A stretch of DNA of 64,000 bases from Ilyomonas sp965277535 (GTDB taxonomy: Bacteria > Bacteroidota > Bacteroidia > Chitinophagales > Chitinophagaceae), in the NCBI GenBank assembly GCA_965277535.1, contig OZ255825.1:62001-126000 (forward strand). Direction: 5' to 3'. The notes under the pieces are model-generated. The model had not been told where the DNA came from. It did not search any database and was given only the letters and a program-made list of their open reading frames with translations. This document shows, one piece after another, positions 1 to 8,713 of this stretch. Positions within the stretch are counted from its first letter, which is position 1, and each line of letters starts with the position of its first letter. The position numbers and the translations under genes were made by a program.

Positions 1-2148
1 TTTGATAAAACCATTGACGATATGGTTTTGTTTTGATGCAAAATCGTAACGCAGTTCCGACACGCCATGAAACGGTGGAATAAGCGGAAGATAACGTGAG
101 CTGTCATTTATTTTTATGTTGCCGGTGGCTTTGTTTTCGCCATAAACAGTAGATAAGCTGTTTTCAAAATGCAAGGGCTTGATGATGTGAAAATCAATGT
201 TCATTTCGCCACCATATAACTGCGCTTTGCCTTGCTGAAATTTGTAAGTTTGATTGCCTGCAACAATCACCGAATCAGCACCACTCGCTGTTAGCAATCG
301 TTGATTGAAAATATAATTGCTGATGTTGTTATTAAATAAGCTTACATTAATGACTACATATTGCGATGAGTAAGTAAAACCAATATCCTCCTGCAAGCTG
401 AATTCAGGTTTAAACTTATCACTTCCTATCTGATAAAGATTGGTTCCCGGATGTACACCATTGGCACTGATTTCTGAGATGTTTGGTGCTCTGAAACCGC
501 GTGCTATATTGGCTTTGAATGATATTTTATCGTTGGCATTATAAGTAAAGCCTAAGCTGCCGGATGCACCTGAAAAAACGTGCTTGTAATTGTTGAAAAC
601 CGCTGTATCGCCAGGTAAAACCGGCGATGGTAAAGCCTTCGGGAAGCCCGTAACCGGATCGGTGGTTGTGTACAAAGCAAAGTTTTTGAACGAGCGCGTA
701 TCATAACGAACGCCGCCTGCAAAATCCCATTTATCAATGGTCTTTTTTGCATACACAAATGGACCTATATCAAACTGATGATACGAAGGAATAATAAAAT
801 CTGTTCCTTTTGTTACATCGTTAGTTTGATACATGCCGTTAATACCTGCCGATACATTCCACCCATTGCTTTCAGGGAAATAATATTTAATGTCATAATT
901 GTATGTATTCAATCGCAAATCAAGCCCTGCAATATTCAGTTGTTGAGGGTGTGCAAACTCTTGCCGGTGATTGTTTTGAAACGCCAGATTAATTGCTAAA
1001 CGACTTGTTCCTAACGTGAAGCTGTTGTTGCTGTACAAGCGGTAATTGCGAACCCGCTGATAGGTGCCTGTTATATCATAAGATTTCAATTCCTCTGGCG
1101 AAACAATGGGTCGAATTGTATCAGCCTCAGTGATTTGTTTGGTGAATTGCCCGGTGATAGAATCGCGGCTGCCATCTGGGATTTTTTGCCTGTCATCAAA
1201 CAAAGAAAAACTTAAGTGCGAATAACCCCAGCTGCCATGTTTGCCCAGATACGCTGTTGCGTCGCGTTCCTTAAATGCAGTGCCATACACTCTGCCATCA
1301 GCTTTGTTTTGATAGTTGGTGGCTTCTTTATCCGAAACTCTTCCCAGCCATTCCCAACCATGCTTCGTTCCGCTTAACATGGCAGTGCCGCCATACTGAC
1401 CATTGTTGGTGTGATACTCGCCAATTACATCGCCCTGAATTTTTCCTTCGGGCGCAGGCTGTGTTGGAATTAAATTAACAACACCAGCCAAAGCATCAGA
1501 GCCGTAACTTAAGCTGGCAGGACCTTTCACCACTTCTACCCTGTCAATGCTGTACTGGTCAACTTCAATTCCGTGTTCATCACCCCATTGCTGCCCTTCC
1601 TGCCTCACGCCATCGTACAAGGTCAAAATACGGTTAAAACCCAGGCCGCGGATGTAAGGTTTGGAGATGTTTGGTCCCGTTGTAACGGCTGTAATGCCAG
1701 GTATTTTGGTAATGGCGTCAATGATATTATTGTTGAGATTGGAAGCCAGATAAGCATGACTGATTGAAACGATGGGAATGGCGCTGCGCTTGATTTGCGC
1801 CGCTTTCGATAAACCTGTTACCACAACCTCGCTTTCTTCCACCACATTTTCGGGCAACTGAAAATTTTGGGTTGATGTAGTTGAAAAGCTAATGTTGTGT
1901 GTAACCGATTTGTAACCAATGGAACGGGCTTCCACCACAAAATTTCCTGTGGGCAAATTTTTGAAAGAATAATTACCCAGAGAATCGGTAATAACTCCCA
2001 AACGAAGGTCATTGATATAGACGGAAGCGGCGTCGAGCGGCACACCTGTTTTTGCCGAAACGACTTTGCCTGAAAGGGTTCGTTGCGCTGACAATTGAGA
2101 ACCGGTTAATAAAACGAAAACAAGAATAAAAATATGTTTGATGGACAT
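1..2148 (-). CDS. TonB-dependent outer-membrane receptor, partial (C-terminus beyond left edge)
   Basis: 716 codons are visible from the ATG at 2148 to the window edge, with no stop. Residues 1-22 form a signal peptide ending LSAQ. A carboxypeptidase-regulatory-like beta domain follows (about 23-105, with GNYSFKNLPTG), then the plug domain with typical motifs (IRGLGFNRILTLYDGVRQ, VEVVKGPASLSYGSDALAG) and a long barrel region. The family transports siderophores, metals or small ligands across the outer membrane using TonB energy. The visible sequence does not fix the substrate. The neighbour at 2232-2576 is a small exported His/Cys protein, which in my judgement favours a metal-related role. 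The receptor is not of the SusC type. Confidence 0.93.
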   Translation of the reverse strand, partial: MSIKHIFILVFVLLTGSQLSAQRTLSGKVVSAKTGVPLDAASVYINDLRLGVITDSLGNYSFKNLPTGNFVVEARSIGYKSVTHNISFSTTSTQNFQLPENVVEESEVVVTGLSKAAQIKRSAIPIVSISHAYLASNLNNNIIDAITKIPGITAVTTGPNISKPYIRGLGFNRILTLYDGVRQEGQQWGDEHGIEVDQYSIDRVEVVKGPASLSYGSDALAGVVNLIPTQPAPEGKIQGDVIGEYHTNNGQYGGTAMLSGTKHGWEWLGRVSDKEATNYQNKADGRVYGTAFKERDATAYLGKHGSWGYSHLSFSLFDDRQKIPDGSRDSITGQFTKQITEADTIRPIVSPEELKSYDITGTYQRVRNYRLYSNNSFTLGTSRLAINLAFQNNHRQEFAHPQQLNIAGLDLRLNTYNYDIKYYFPESNGWNVSAGINGMYQTNDVTKGTDFIIPSYHQFDIGPFVYAKKTIDKWDFAGGVRYDTRSFKNFALYTTTDPVTGFPKALPSPVLPGDTAVFNNYKHVFSGASGSLGFTYNANDKISFKANIARGFRAPNISEISANGVHPGTNLYQIGSDKFKPEFSLQEDIGFTYSSQYVVINVSLFNNNISNYIFNQRLLTASGADSVIVAGNQTYKFQQGKAQLYGGEMNIDFHIIKPLHFENSLSTVYGENKATGNIKINDSSRYLPLIPPFHGVSELRYDFASKQNHIVNGFIK

Positions 2149-2231
2149 GCTAAATAGTAATTGATTGTTGTGAAATGTAATTGAAGGTTTTGTTGTGAAA
2201 ACAAAAACCATTGCTTGTAAAACCAAACGAA

Positions 2232-2576
2232 TTACATTAAACAAGGTGGGCCTCTAAGCTCTCTGTAGAAATGATGTTGTGAGTAAAAATCTTGTTCAAA
2301 AGGAATATAAATCGGCGGGGTTGATTGTATAAGTTGAGTAAAAACAAAAGGCTTGTATCCATTGATAAATTGCGCTTCGGCAACAAAATCAATGCAATGG
2401 CAATTGATATCGGCTTTTGATATTTGTTTGTTATCACTATTAAAATTATGATAACAAACGTCTTTGTGATTCGCAAAAACATCATGCAACAAATTAACCG
2501 GCGTTATGCTGAATGCAAACACTACAAAAAGAAAAAAGCCGATGCACTTGCGAAGGAATGAAGATGCGTTTACCAC
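2232..2576 (-). CDS. small exported His/Cys-rich hypothetical protein
   Basis: About 114 residues. A hydrophobic N-terminal segment (FLRKCIGFFLFVVFAFSI) looks like a signal peptide. Scattered metal-type ligands follow (LLHDVFANHKDVCYHN, INCHCID), then a hydrophobic-aromatic tail. I recognise the general type: small exported proteins found just upstream of TonB-dependent receptors in Bacteroidota. No function is established here. The gene lies 83 bases upstream of the receptor on the same strand. The start is uncertain: GTG at 2576 follows a weak TAACATTG promoter-like box, and a TTG at 2600 is also in frame. The His/Cys content suggests metal binding, which is inference. Confidence 0.6.
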   Translation of the reverse strand: MVNASSFLRKCIGFFLFVVFAFSITPVNLLHDVFANHKDVCYHNFNSDNKQISKADINCHCIDFVAEAQFINGYKPFVFTQLIQSTPPIYIPFEQDFYSQHHFYRELRGPPCLM

Positions 2577-2699
2577 AGTATGTACAATGTTACAAAACAA
2601 ATGCCTTTTTAAAAGGTAAAAAAATATTTGCTGTAAAGAGAAGCGGTTTTAATGTACATTTCTTTCTTAGTCAAATCATTTTCTTTTCATCTTTGCTAC

Positions 2700-3992
2700 A
2701 TGAAAAATTTGCCAATTCCAAACGCTTTGTTCACACAAAACCGCAAGCGTTATGTACAGGAAATGAAGCCAAATAGCATTGCCATTTTCAACAGCAATGA
2801 TGAAATGCCAATGAACGGTGATGCTACGTATAAATTCACGCAAAACAGCGATCTGTATTGGCTTTCGGGCATTGAACAGGAAGATTCAATGGTGGTTTTG
2901 TATCCCGATAATCCGGATGAAAAACATCGCGAAGTGTTGGTGTTGGTTCGCCCGAATGAAGTAAAAGAAAAATGGGATGGCAAACGCCTTCGTGCTAATG
3001 AAGCGAAACAAATCTCCGGTTTTGAAACGGTGATATGGTTAGACAATTTGCAGCCGCTTTTGCAAATGTGGATGCACACGGCTGAAACGGTGTATTTGAA
3101 TACGAATGAAAATGATAGAAAAGGCGCGTTCTATAAAACACGCGATTATCGCTTTATTGATGAAATGAAAGAACGCTACCCGTTGCATCAGTACGAGCGT
3201 AGCGCACGTATCTTAAAAAAATTACGGCAAATCAAAACCGGGGAAGAAGTTGCTGTTACGCAACAGGCAATTGACATCACAGAAAAAGCATTTCGCCGTT
3301 TGCTCAAGTTTGTAAAACCCGGCGTAGCGGAATACGAAATTGAAGCCGAAATTGTACACGAATTTTTGCGCAACCGCGCTACCAGAGAAGCTTACAGCAG
3401 CATCATTGCCAGCGGCGACAGAGCAAGAACCCTGCATTATATTTCCAACAGTGAAGAATGCAAAGACGGCGAATTGATACTGATGGATTTTGGTGCGTTG
3501 TATGGCGGTTACGCAGCCGATTTAACCAGGACGATTCCGGTAAATGGTAAGTTTACTGAACGCCAAAAAGAAGTGTACAATGCTTGTTTGCATCTTCACA
3601 ATTATTGCAAAACATTACTCAAGCCAGGCATTACTTTAAATGAGTATGAACAAAAAGTAGGCGAAGAAGCCACACAGACGTTTATAAAAATCGGTTTGTT
3701 AAATGAAGATGATGTGGCGAATGAAGACAAAAACAACCGTGCTTATCGCAGGTATTTGTACCATGGCATTTCGCATCATTTGGGCATTGATGTTCACGAT
3801 TTGGGAAGCAAAGCTGTTACGCTTGAAGCGGGCATGTTGGTAACCGTTGAACCAGGCATTTACATTGAAGAAGAAAGCATGGGCGTTCGCATTGAAAACA
3901 ATGTTTGGATAACGGAAGAGGGCAACATTGATTTGATGAAGAATATTCCAATAACGGTGGAAGAAATTGAGAGTTTGATGCAGAAAAAGTAG
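2700..3992 (+). CDS. pepP: Xaa-Pro aminopeptidase, M24B family
   Basis: 430 residues. This cytoplasmic enzyme removes an N-terminal residue linked to proline, using two metal ions. The N-terminal creatinase-like domain spans about 1-165 (FTQNSDLYWLSGIEQEDS). The C-terminal pita-bread domain carries all five expected ligands: D263 and D274 (MDFGALYGGYAADLTRT), H359 (HGISHHLGIDVHD), E384 (VTVEPGIYIEEES) and E399 (GVRIENNVW). I chose the ATG at 2700 because a near-consensus -7 box (CATCTTTG, 2688-2695) sits just before it; the in-frame ATG at 2652 would lie upstream of that promoter. It is transcribed alone and ends toward ahcY with a shared terminator between. Confidence 0.93.
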   Translation: MKNLPIPNALFTQNRKRYVQEMKPNSIAIFNSNDEMPMNGDATYKFTQNSDLYWLSGIEQEDSMVVLYPDNPDEKHREVLVLVRPNEVKEKWDGKRLRANEAKQISGFETVIWLDNLQPLLQMWMHTAETVYLNTNENDRKGAFYKTRDYRFIDEMKERYPLHQYERSARILKKLRQIKTGEEVAVTQQAIDITEKAFRRLLKFVKPGVAEYEIEAEIVHEFLRNRATREAYSSIIASGDRARTLHYISNSEECKDGELILMDFGALYGGYAADLTRTIPVNGKFTERQKEVYNACLHLHNYCKTLLKPGITLNEYEQKVGEEATQTFIKIGLLNEDDVANEDKNNRAYRRYLYHGISHHLGIDVHDLGSKAVTLEAGMLVTVEPGIYIEEESMGVRIENNVWITEEGNIDLMKNIPITVEEIESLMQKK

Positions 3993-4093
3993 AGAGGTAT
4001 TGTACAGCAGAGAACGAGAGAAATAAGAGATTTCGGCGAGAAACGAAACCTCTGCGAAACCTCTTCTAACTCCTTTTCTCTGTGGTTAAAAAC

Positions 4094-4122
4094 AAAAACC
4101 TCTTCAATCGAAGAGGTTTTTT
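4094..4122. terminator. bidirectional rho-independent terminator between pepP and ahcY
   Basis: The perfect stem AAAAACCTCTTC / GAAGAGGTTTTT with loop AATC has an A-tract on one side and a T-tract on the other, so it can end transcripts from both convergent genes. The 100 bases before it (3993-4093) contain degenerate CTCTGCGAAAC-like repeated words and no gene. Confidence 0.85.
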
Positions 4123-4139
4123 ATGAAGATTGCTATTGA

Positions 4140-5465
4140 TTAATACCGATACAAATCAGACTTAAACGGACCTTCTTTGGAAATGCCTAAATAACCGGCC
4201 TGCACATCAGACAACTCGTCTAATTCTACACCGATTTTTGCGAGGTGCAAACGAGCTACTTTTTCATCCAGATGCTTTGGCAACACATACACTTTGTTTT
4301 CGTAAGCATCGCCATTTGTCCACAATTCAATCTGGGCAAGCACCTGGTTAGAGAATGAGTTACTCATTACAAAAGAAGGATGACCTGTTGCACAACCTAA
4401 ATTCACCAAACGACCTTCGGCTAACACAATTACTTCCTTGCCATCAATGCTATACAAATCAACCTGCGGCTTGATGGTATCTTTGGTTTTGCCGTAATTT
4501 TCGTTCAGCCAGGCCATATCAATTTCAATATCAAAATGACCAATATTGCAAACAATTGCTTTGTCTTTCATGCTGCGAAAATGTTTTTCCGTAATCAAAT
4601 CGCGGCAACCACTTGCTGTAACAACAATGTCAGCTTCTTTTACTGCATCAATCATTTTCTTTACTTCATAACCATCCATTGCGGCTTGCAATGCGCAGAT
4701 AGGATCAATTTCTGTAACGATAACGCGGCAACCTGCACCATGCAACGAAGCAGCCGAACCTTTACCCACATCGCCATAACCGCCAACCACGGCAACTTTA
4801 CCGGCAAGCATAATATCGGTTGCGCGGCGAATCGAATCCACCAAACTTTCTTTGCAACCATATTTGTTATCAAATTTGCTTTTCGTAACTGAATCGTTCA
4901 CGTTGATAGCCGGCATCGGCAATGTGCCTTTGGCAACTCTTTCGTATAAGCGATGCACGCCGGTAGTGGTTTCTTCTGAAATGCCTTTTACATGATGCGC
5001 GAGTTCTGTATATTTATCCAACACCATGTTGGTTAAATCACCACCATCGTCCAAAATCATGTTCAGCGGTGTATCGGTGTTGCCGAAAAATAAGGTTTGT
5101 TCAATGCACCAATCGGCTTCTTCCTGCGTTTGACCTTTCCAGGCAAATACGCCAATACCTGCTGCTGCAATAGCTGCAGCTGCATGATCTTGTGTTGAAA
5201 AAATATTACATGAACTCCATCTTACTTCAGCGCCTAAAGCAACCAGCGTTTCAATCAAAACGGCGGTTTGAATGGTCATGTGCAGGCAACCGGCAATGCG
5301 GGCACCCTTTAAAGGTTGCGATGCGCTATATTCTTTGCGGATTGCCATTAAACCGGGCATTTCGGCTTCAGCGAGACGAATTTCTTTTCTGCCCCATTCT
5401 GCCAGCGAAATATCTTTCACTTTATAAGGCAGATTCAAATCAATTGATTTTGTAAGTGTTGACAT
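4140..5465 (-). CDS. ahcY: adenosylhomocysteinase (S-adenosylhomocysteine hydrolase)
   Basis: 441 residues, full length. It reversibly hydrolyses S-adenosylhomocysteine to adenosine and homocysteine with bound NAD, clearing the inhibitory product of methyltransferases. Visible family motifs are NCNIFSTQDHAAAAI-like substrate-domain sequence (SSCNIFSTQDHAAAAIA), the NAD-binding loop GGYGDVGKG (228-236), and the conserved C-terminus ending DLYRY. It is transcribed away from an Lrp-type regulator gene, and they share a 111-base intergenic promoter region. It ends at the bidirectional terminator. Regulation by the divergent Lrp protein is plausible but unproven. Confidence 0.97.
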   Translation of the reverse strand: MSTLTKSIDLNLPYKVKDISLAEWGRKEIRLAEAEMPGLMAIRKEYSASQPLKGARIAGCLHMTIQTAVLIETLVALGAEVRWSSCNIFSTQDHAAAAIAAAGIGVFAWKGQTQEEADWCIEQTLFFGNTDTPLNMILDDGGDLTNMVLDKYTELAHHVKGISEETTTGVHRLYERVAKGTLPMPAINVNDSVTKSKFDNKYGCKESLVDSIRRATDIMLAGKVAVVGGYGDVGKGSAASLHGAGCRVIVTEIDPICALQAAMDGYEVKKMIDAVKEADIVVTASGCRDLITEKHFRSMKDKAIVCNIGHFDIEIDMAWLNENYGKTKDTIKPQVDLYSIDGKEVIVLAEGRLVNLGCATGHPSFVMSNSFSNQVLAQIELWTNGDAYENKVYVLPKHLDEKVARLHLAKIGVELDELSDVQAGYLGISKEGPFKSDLYRY

Positions 5466-5479
5466 CTTTTTGTTTTAGG

Positions 5480-5487
5480 CAAAATTA
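5480..5487 (-). promoter_or_regulatory. -7 promoter box of ahcY
   Basis: Read on the minus strand this is TAATTTTG, matching the Bacteroidota TAnnTTTG box. It lies 15 bases before the ahcY ATG. The rest of the AT-rich divergent region (5466-5576) presumably also holds the Lrp-gene promoter. Confidence 0.55.
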
Positions 5488-5576
5488 TCAAAGTAGAATA
5501 AATGGATGATATTAAAATAAAATTAAGAATAAATATCTACTATTATCTTTATAAAAGAATAAAGTAATACTTTTTG

Positions 5577-6080
5577 ATGAAATCAATCGCCCAAAAAGAA
5601 GAAACATCTTCTGAAAAAATTTCGCTCGATAAAAAAGATTTTGCTATTCTTCATTGGTTGGAGCAAAATGCAAGAATGACGGTAAAAGAAATAGCGGCAA
5701 AAACAAACTTAAGCACTACGCCGGTTTATGAACGCATTAAAAAGATGGAAGCGGCAGGTGTAATCAAGCAATACGCAACACTGGTTGACCACGTGAAAGT
5801 GAACAAAAGCCTGATGGTAATTTGCTATGTATCGTTGAAAGAACACAGCAAAAATGCCGGAACAAAATTTATCAAAACCATTAATGAATTGACTGAAGTG
5901 GTGGAATGTTACAGCATTTCAGGTGAATTTGATTTTATGCTAAAAGTAATGTGCGAAGACATGAATGCGTATTACAACTTCCATGTGAACAAATTGAGCG
6001 CCGCTGAAAACATTGGTCATGTGCAAAGCACGTTTGTAATGGGAATTATTAAGCAAACACATCAATTGATTTATGAATAA
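5577..6080 (+). CDS. Lrp/AsnC family transcriptional regulator
   Basis: 167 residues. The N-terminal winged helix-turn-helix (about 17-65: DFAILHWLEQNARMTVKEIA, then STTPVYERIKKMEAAGVI) is followed by the RAM/AsnC ligand-binding domain (YVSLKEHSKNAGTKFIKTI, then ECYSISGEFDFMLKVMCED). The order and length are typical. Such proteins sense amino acids or related small molecules and bind near their own gene and neighbours. The gene is divergent from ahcY, which suggests a link to methionine/SAM-cycle metabolism; that is inference. I prefer the ATG at 5577; a TTG directly before it would add one residue. Its stop is two bases before the next gene, so the two are probably cotranscribed. Confidence 0.92.
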   Translation: MKSIAQKEETSSEKISLDKKDFAILHWLEQNARMTVKEIAAKTNLSTTPVYERIKKMEAAGVIKQYATLVDHVKVNKSLMVICYVSLKEHSKNAGTKFIKTINELTEVVECYSISGEFDFMLKVMCEDMNAYYNFHVNKLSAAENIGHVQSTFVMGIIKQTHQLIYE

Positions 6081-6082
6081 AA

Positions 6083-6406
6083 ATGATTAGCATGATAACA
6101 CCCGAACAAGCAAAAGAAATGGCATTGGCTTTAGAAGGCGTTGAAGAGAAAGCGCACTTTAACCGTGTGGCTTTCACGGTAAAGAAAAAAATATTTGCCA
6201 CGCTTTCTTTTGAAGACAAAAGATTAAATCTGATGTTTTCACCCGAATTACAATTCATTTATTGTCCGCCGAAAAGTGAAGTCATTTATCCGGTGCCAAA
6301 TGCCTGGGGTAAAAAAGGAGCTACTACTATTTATCTTCCGAAAGCAACAAAGAGTTTAGTGCAATCAGCGTTGAAAGATGCGTACAATCTGAGGAAAGCA
6401 AAATAG
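6083..6406 (+). CDS. MmcQ/YjbR family protein
   Basis: 107 residues, alpha/beta, typical for the family. The start MITPEQAKEMALALEGVEEKAHFNRVAFTV (written in parts: ITPEQAKEMALALEGVEE, then HFNRVAFTVKKKIFATLS) and the C-terminal W-G-x-K-G (AWGKKGATTIYL) are the recognisable parts. The family has a fold linked to DNA binding, but a specific function is not established for these small proteins. It starts two bases after the Lrp gene. The second in-frame ATG at 6092 may be the real start. Confidence 0.8.
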   Translation: MISMITPEQAKEMALALEGVEEKAHFNRVAFTVKKKIFATLSFEDKRLNLMFSPELQFIYCPPKSEVIYPVPNAWGKKGATTIYLPKATKSLVQSALKDAYNLRKAK

Positions 6407-6419
6407 CTGCAGATTAACA

Positions 6420-6881
6420 TTAACGCATCGCTTCAAAGCTATACTTTGCGGTACTCCAAAATTCATCTAATCCAATAATACGCGGCTTAAAAAATGAAAT
6501 GAGTTGCGACCAGTCTTCTCTTTTAAAAATGTTTACATTTTCTATTTCGGTATAAATGCGGCTGATGGTTTTTCCCAGTTCATCTTTTGTGTGAAGAAGC
6601 CATGTCCATTCTTCGTTCAAAGCTTGACACAATAAGATTTTCAACGTTTGGAATTGTTCAAAATATAAAGCTTGAAAATCTGCATCTTTATGGGTTAATT
6701 CAATGCTGATGGAAGCTTTTTTGTTGTCAGCGTTCATTCGGAAATAAATGTTCTTTTCGCCGGTTTTGTAATTGAGCCAATTAAGTTTTTCGCCTTCGGC
6801 AGATAACACCGGCGACATGTATTTTCCAAAAGCCGTCCAAAATTCTTGTTTGAGTTGTGAAGCTTCTTGCTTGGAGTACAT
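6420..6881 (-). CDS. DUF4268-type protein
   Basis: 153 residues, soluble, no signal peptide. It opens with YSKQEASQLKQEFWTAFGKYM and contains WLNYKTGEKNIYFRM and the conserved C-terminal W (EDWSQLISFFKPRIIGLDEFW). These are features of the DUF4268 family, seen alone or fused to restriction-type nucleases. No nuclease motif is visible here and the role is unknown. It lies six bases downstream of the acyl-CoA carboxylase gene on the same strand, so it is probably read with it. Confidence 0.7.
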   Translation of the reverse strand: MYSKQEASQLKQEFWTAFGKYMSPVLSAEGEKLNWLNYKTGEKNIYFRMNADNKKASISIELTHKDADFQALYFEQFQTLKILLCQALNEEWTWLLHTKDELGKTISRIYTEIENVNIFKREDWSQLISFFKPRIIGLDEFWSTAKYSFEAMR

Positions 6882-6887
6882 GGTTTA

Positions 6888-8516
6888 TTATACTTGAAAA
6901 ACACCCATTTTAAAATCCTCAATTTTCGCATTGTGATTTGCTGCCGAAATGCCTTCCGAAATCAGCATTCGTGTTTGTGCAGGATCAATTATTTCATCCA
7001 CCCACAAACGGGCTGCCGCATAGTAAGGCGTGGTTTGTTTATCGTAGCGGTTTTTGATTTCGTTCAATAAAGCCTGCTCTTCTTCTGCACTCACTTCTTT
7101 GCCTTTTGCTTTCATGGATGCAACCTGGATTTGCAGTAAAGTTTTCGCTGCCTGGTCACCACCCATCACTGCAATTTTTGCGGAAGGCCACGCGAAAATA
7201 AAACGCGGGTCATAAGCTTTTCCACACATGGCATAATTGCCTGCGCCATAAGAATTTCCGGTGATGATCGTAATTTTTGGAACCACCGAATTAGCCACCG
7301 CATTTACCAGTTTAGCTCCATCTTTTATAATGCCGCTGTGCTCACTGCGACTGCCTACCATAAAGCCGGTAACATCCTGCAAAAACACGAGTGGAATTTT
7401 CTTTTGATTGCAATTCATAATAAAACGCGCGGCTTTATCTGCACTGTCATTATAAATCACACCGCCCAATTGCATTTCACCTTTGCCGCTTTTTACAACG
7501 AGGCGTTGGTTGGCAACAATGCCCACCGCCCAGCCGTCAATTCTTGCATAACCACAAACGATGGTTTTGCCATAATCTTCTTTAAATTCATCAAAGCTAT
7601 CGGCATCAACAATACATTGGATTACGTCAACCACATTGTATGGTTTTGCATTGTTGGGTTGCAAAATTTCGTAAATCGCTTCTTCCCTTTTCGATGGTGC
7701 AACGGCTTCTATCCTGTTGAAACCAGCCGTTGGTTGTGCTCCTATTTTGCTAACCAGTTTTTTGATATAATCCAAACATTCTTCTTCCGTTTCAAACTTG
7801 TAATCGGCAATGCCGCTAATGCTGTTGTGCGTTGTAGCGCCACCCAATGTTTCAGCATCCACATTCTCTCCTATCGCAGCTTTCACCAGATAAGGTCCTG
7901 CTAAAAAAATACTGCCTGCGCCTTCCACCATCATGGTTTCGTCGCTCATGATGGGCAGATAAGCACCGCCTGCAACACAAGCACCCAGTACGGCTGCAAT
8001 TTGGGTAATGCCCATTGCGCTCATCTTCGCATTGTTGCGAAACATTCTGCCAAAATGCTCTTTGTCGGGAAAGATTTCATCCTGCATGGGAAGAAAAACA
8101 CCGGCACTATCTACTAAGTAAATAATGGGTAAATTGTTCTCTATGGCAATCTCCTGCATCCGCAGATTTTTCTTCGCCGTGATGGGAAACCATGCGCCTG
8201 CTTTTACCGTTTGGTCGTTGGCAACCACCACGCATTGCCTGCCGCTTACATAGCCAATTCCGGCAACCGTTCCACCAGCCGGACAGCCGCCATATTCTTC
8301 ATACATTTCATAACCGGCAAAGGTTCCGATTTCAACAAAAGGTTTGTTTTTATCGCATAAATAGTCAATTCGCTCACGGGCAGTAAGCTTGCTTCTTTCG
8401 TGTTGTTTATCTATTGATTTTTGTCCGCCGCCAAGCTTTATTTTTTCCTTTTTTCCATTGGTTTCTTCCACCCATTTCTTCATCCAAACGGAACTTTTTT
8501 CGGCTGTATCATTCAT
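6888..8516 (-). CDS. acyl-CoA carboxylase, carboxyltransferase (beta) subunit
   Basis: 542 residues. It transfers CO2 from carboxybiotin to an acyl-CoA. Two crotonase-like halves are visible, with GGCPAGGTVAGIGYVSGR, DSAGVFLPMQDEIFPD, GACVAGGAYLPIMSDE, and in the C-terminal half QDVTGFMVGSRSE and GNSYGAGNYAMCG. The DSAG-x-PMQ-EIFPD-HFGR pattern is closer to methylcrotonyl-CoA carboxylase beta (leucine degradation) than to propionyl-CoA carboxylase, but the substrate is not certain. The biotin-carrying alpha subunit is not in the window. I chose the ATG at 8516 because a TATCTTTG box lies 20 bases upstream; the longer frame from a TTG at 8582 would start before that promoter. Confidence 0.93.
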   Translation of the reverse strand: MNDTAEKSSVWMKKWVEETNGKKEKIKLGGGQKSIDKQHERSKLTARERIDYLCDKNKPFVEIGTFAGYEMYEEYGGCPAGGTVAGIGYVSGRQCVVVANDQTVKAGAWFPITAKKNLRMQEIAIENNLPIIYLVDSAGVFLPMQDEIFPDKEHFGRMFRNNAKMSAMGITQIAAVLGACVAGGAYLPIMSDETMMVEGAGSIFLAGPYLVKAAIGENVDAETLGGATTHNSISGIADYKFETEEECLDYIKKLVSKIGAQPTAGFNRIEAVAPSKREEAIYEILQPNNAKPYNVVDVIQCIVDADSFDEFKEDYGKTIVCGYARIDGWAVGIVANQRLVVKSGKGEMQLGGVIYNDSADKAARFIMNCNQKKIPLVFLQDVTGFMVGSRSEHSGIIKDGAKLVNAVANSVVPKITIITGNSYGAGNYAMCGKAYDPRFIFAWPSAKIAVMGGDQAAKTLLQIQVASMKAKGKEVSAEEEQALLNEIKNRYDKQTTPYYAAARLWVDEIIDPAQTRMLISEGISAANHNAKIEDFKMGVFQV

Positions 8517-8536
8517 GCTTACAATTGTTAGTCTGG

Positions 8537-8544
8537 CAAAGATA
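8537..8544 (-). promoter_or_regulatory. -7 promoter box of the acyl-CoA carboxylase gene
   Basis: TATCTTTG on the minus strand, an exact TAnnTTTG match, 20 bases before the ATG at 8516. It decides the start of that gene. Confidence 0.6.
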
Positions 8545-8552
8545 AGTGGTGG

Positions 8553-8587
8553 AAGATTTAAGAAACAAGAATCAAGATACAAGGTTT
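8553..8587 (+). repeat. phased 7-base repeat array (AAGNNNN type), 5 units
   Basis: Five contiguous 7-base units, each beginning AAG: AAGATTT, AAGAAAC, AAGAATC, AAGATAC, AAGGTTT. The same unit types recur after fabI at 12674-12729 and, inverted, before holA at 12911-12972. The array lies in the gap between the carboxylase promoter and recN. Confidence 0.75.
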
Positions 8588-8713
8588 GTAAATGATGGTC
8601 TTTCTGGCAATCATTTCAGTGGAAATTTGTGGTTTCATCCTTTCAAAATTCCTGTTAATCCAAATTCTTCTTTCGTTCTTTTTTTTCTTTTGAAGTAATT
8701 TGCGGGTTCAATT

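Noticed and set aside
6420..6881. Restriction or nuclease gene suggested by DUF4268
   Set aside because: Only the DUF4268-like domain is present, no nuclease motif or methylase neighbour.
7338..7904. 188-codon open frame antisense to the acyl-CoA carboxylase gene
   Set aside because: It lies wholly inside a strongly supported gene, has no promoter box and reads like a shadow with biased composition.
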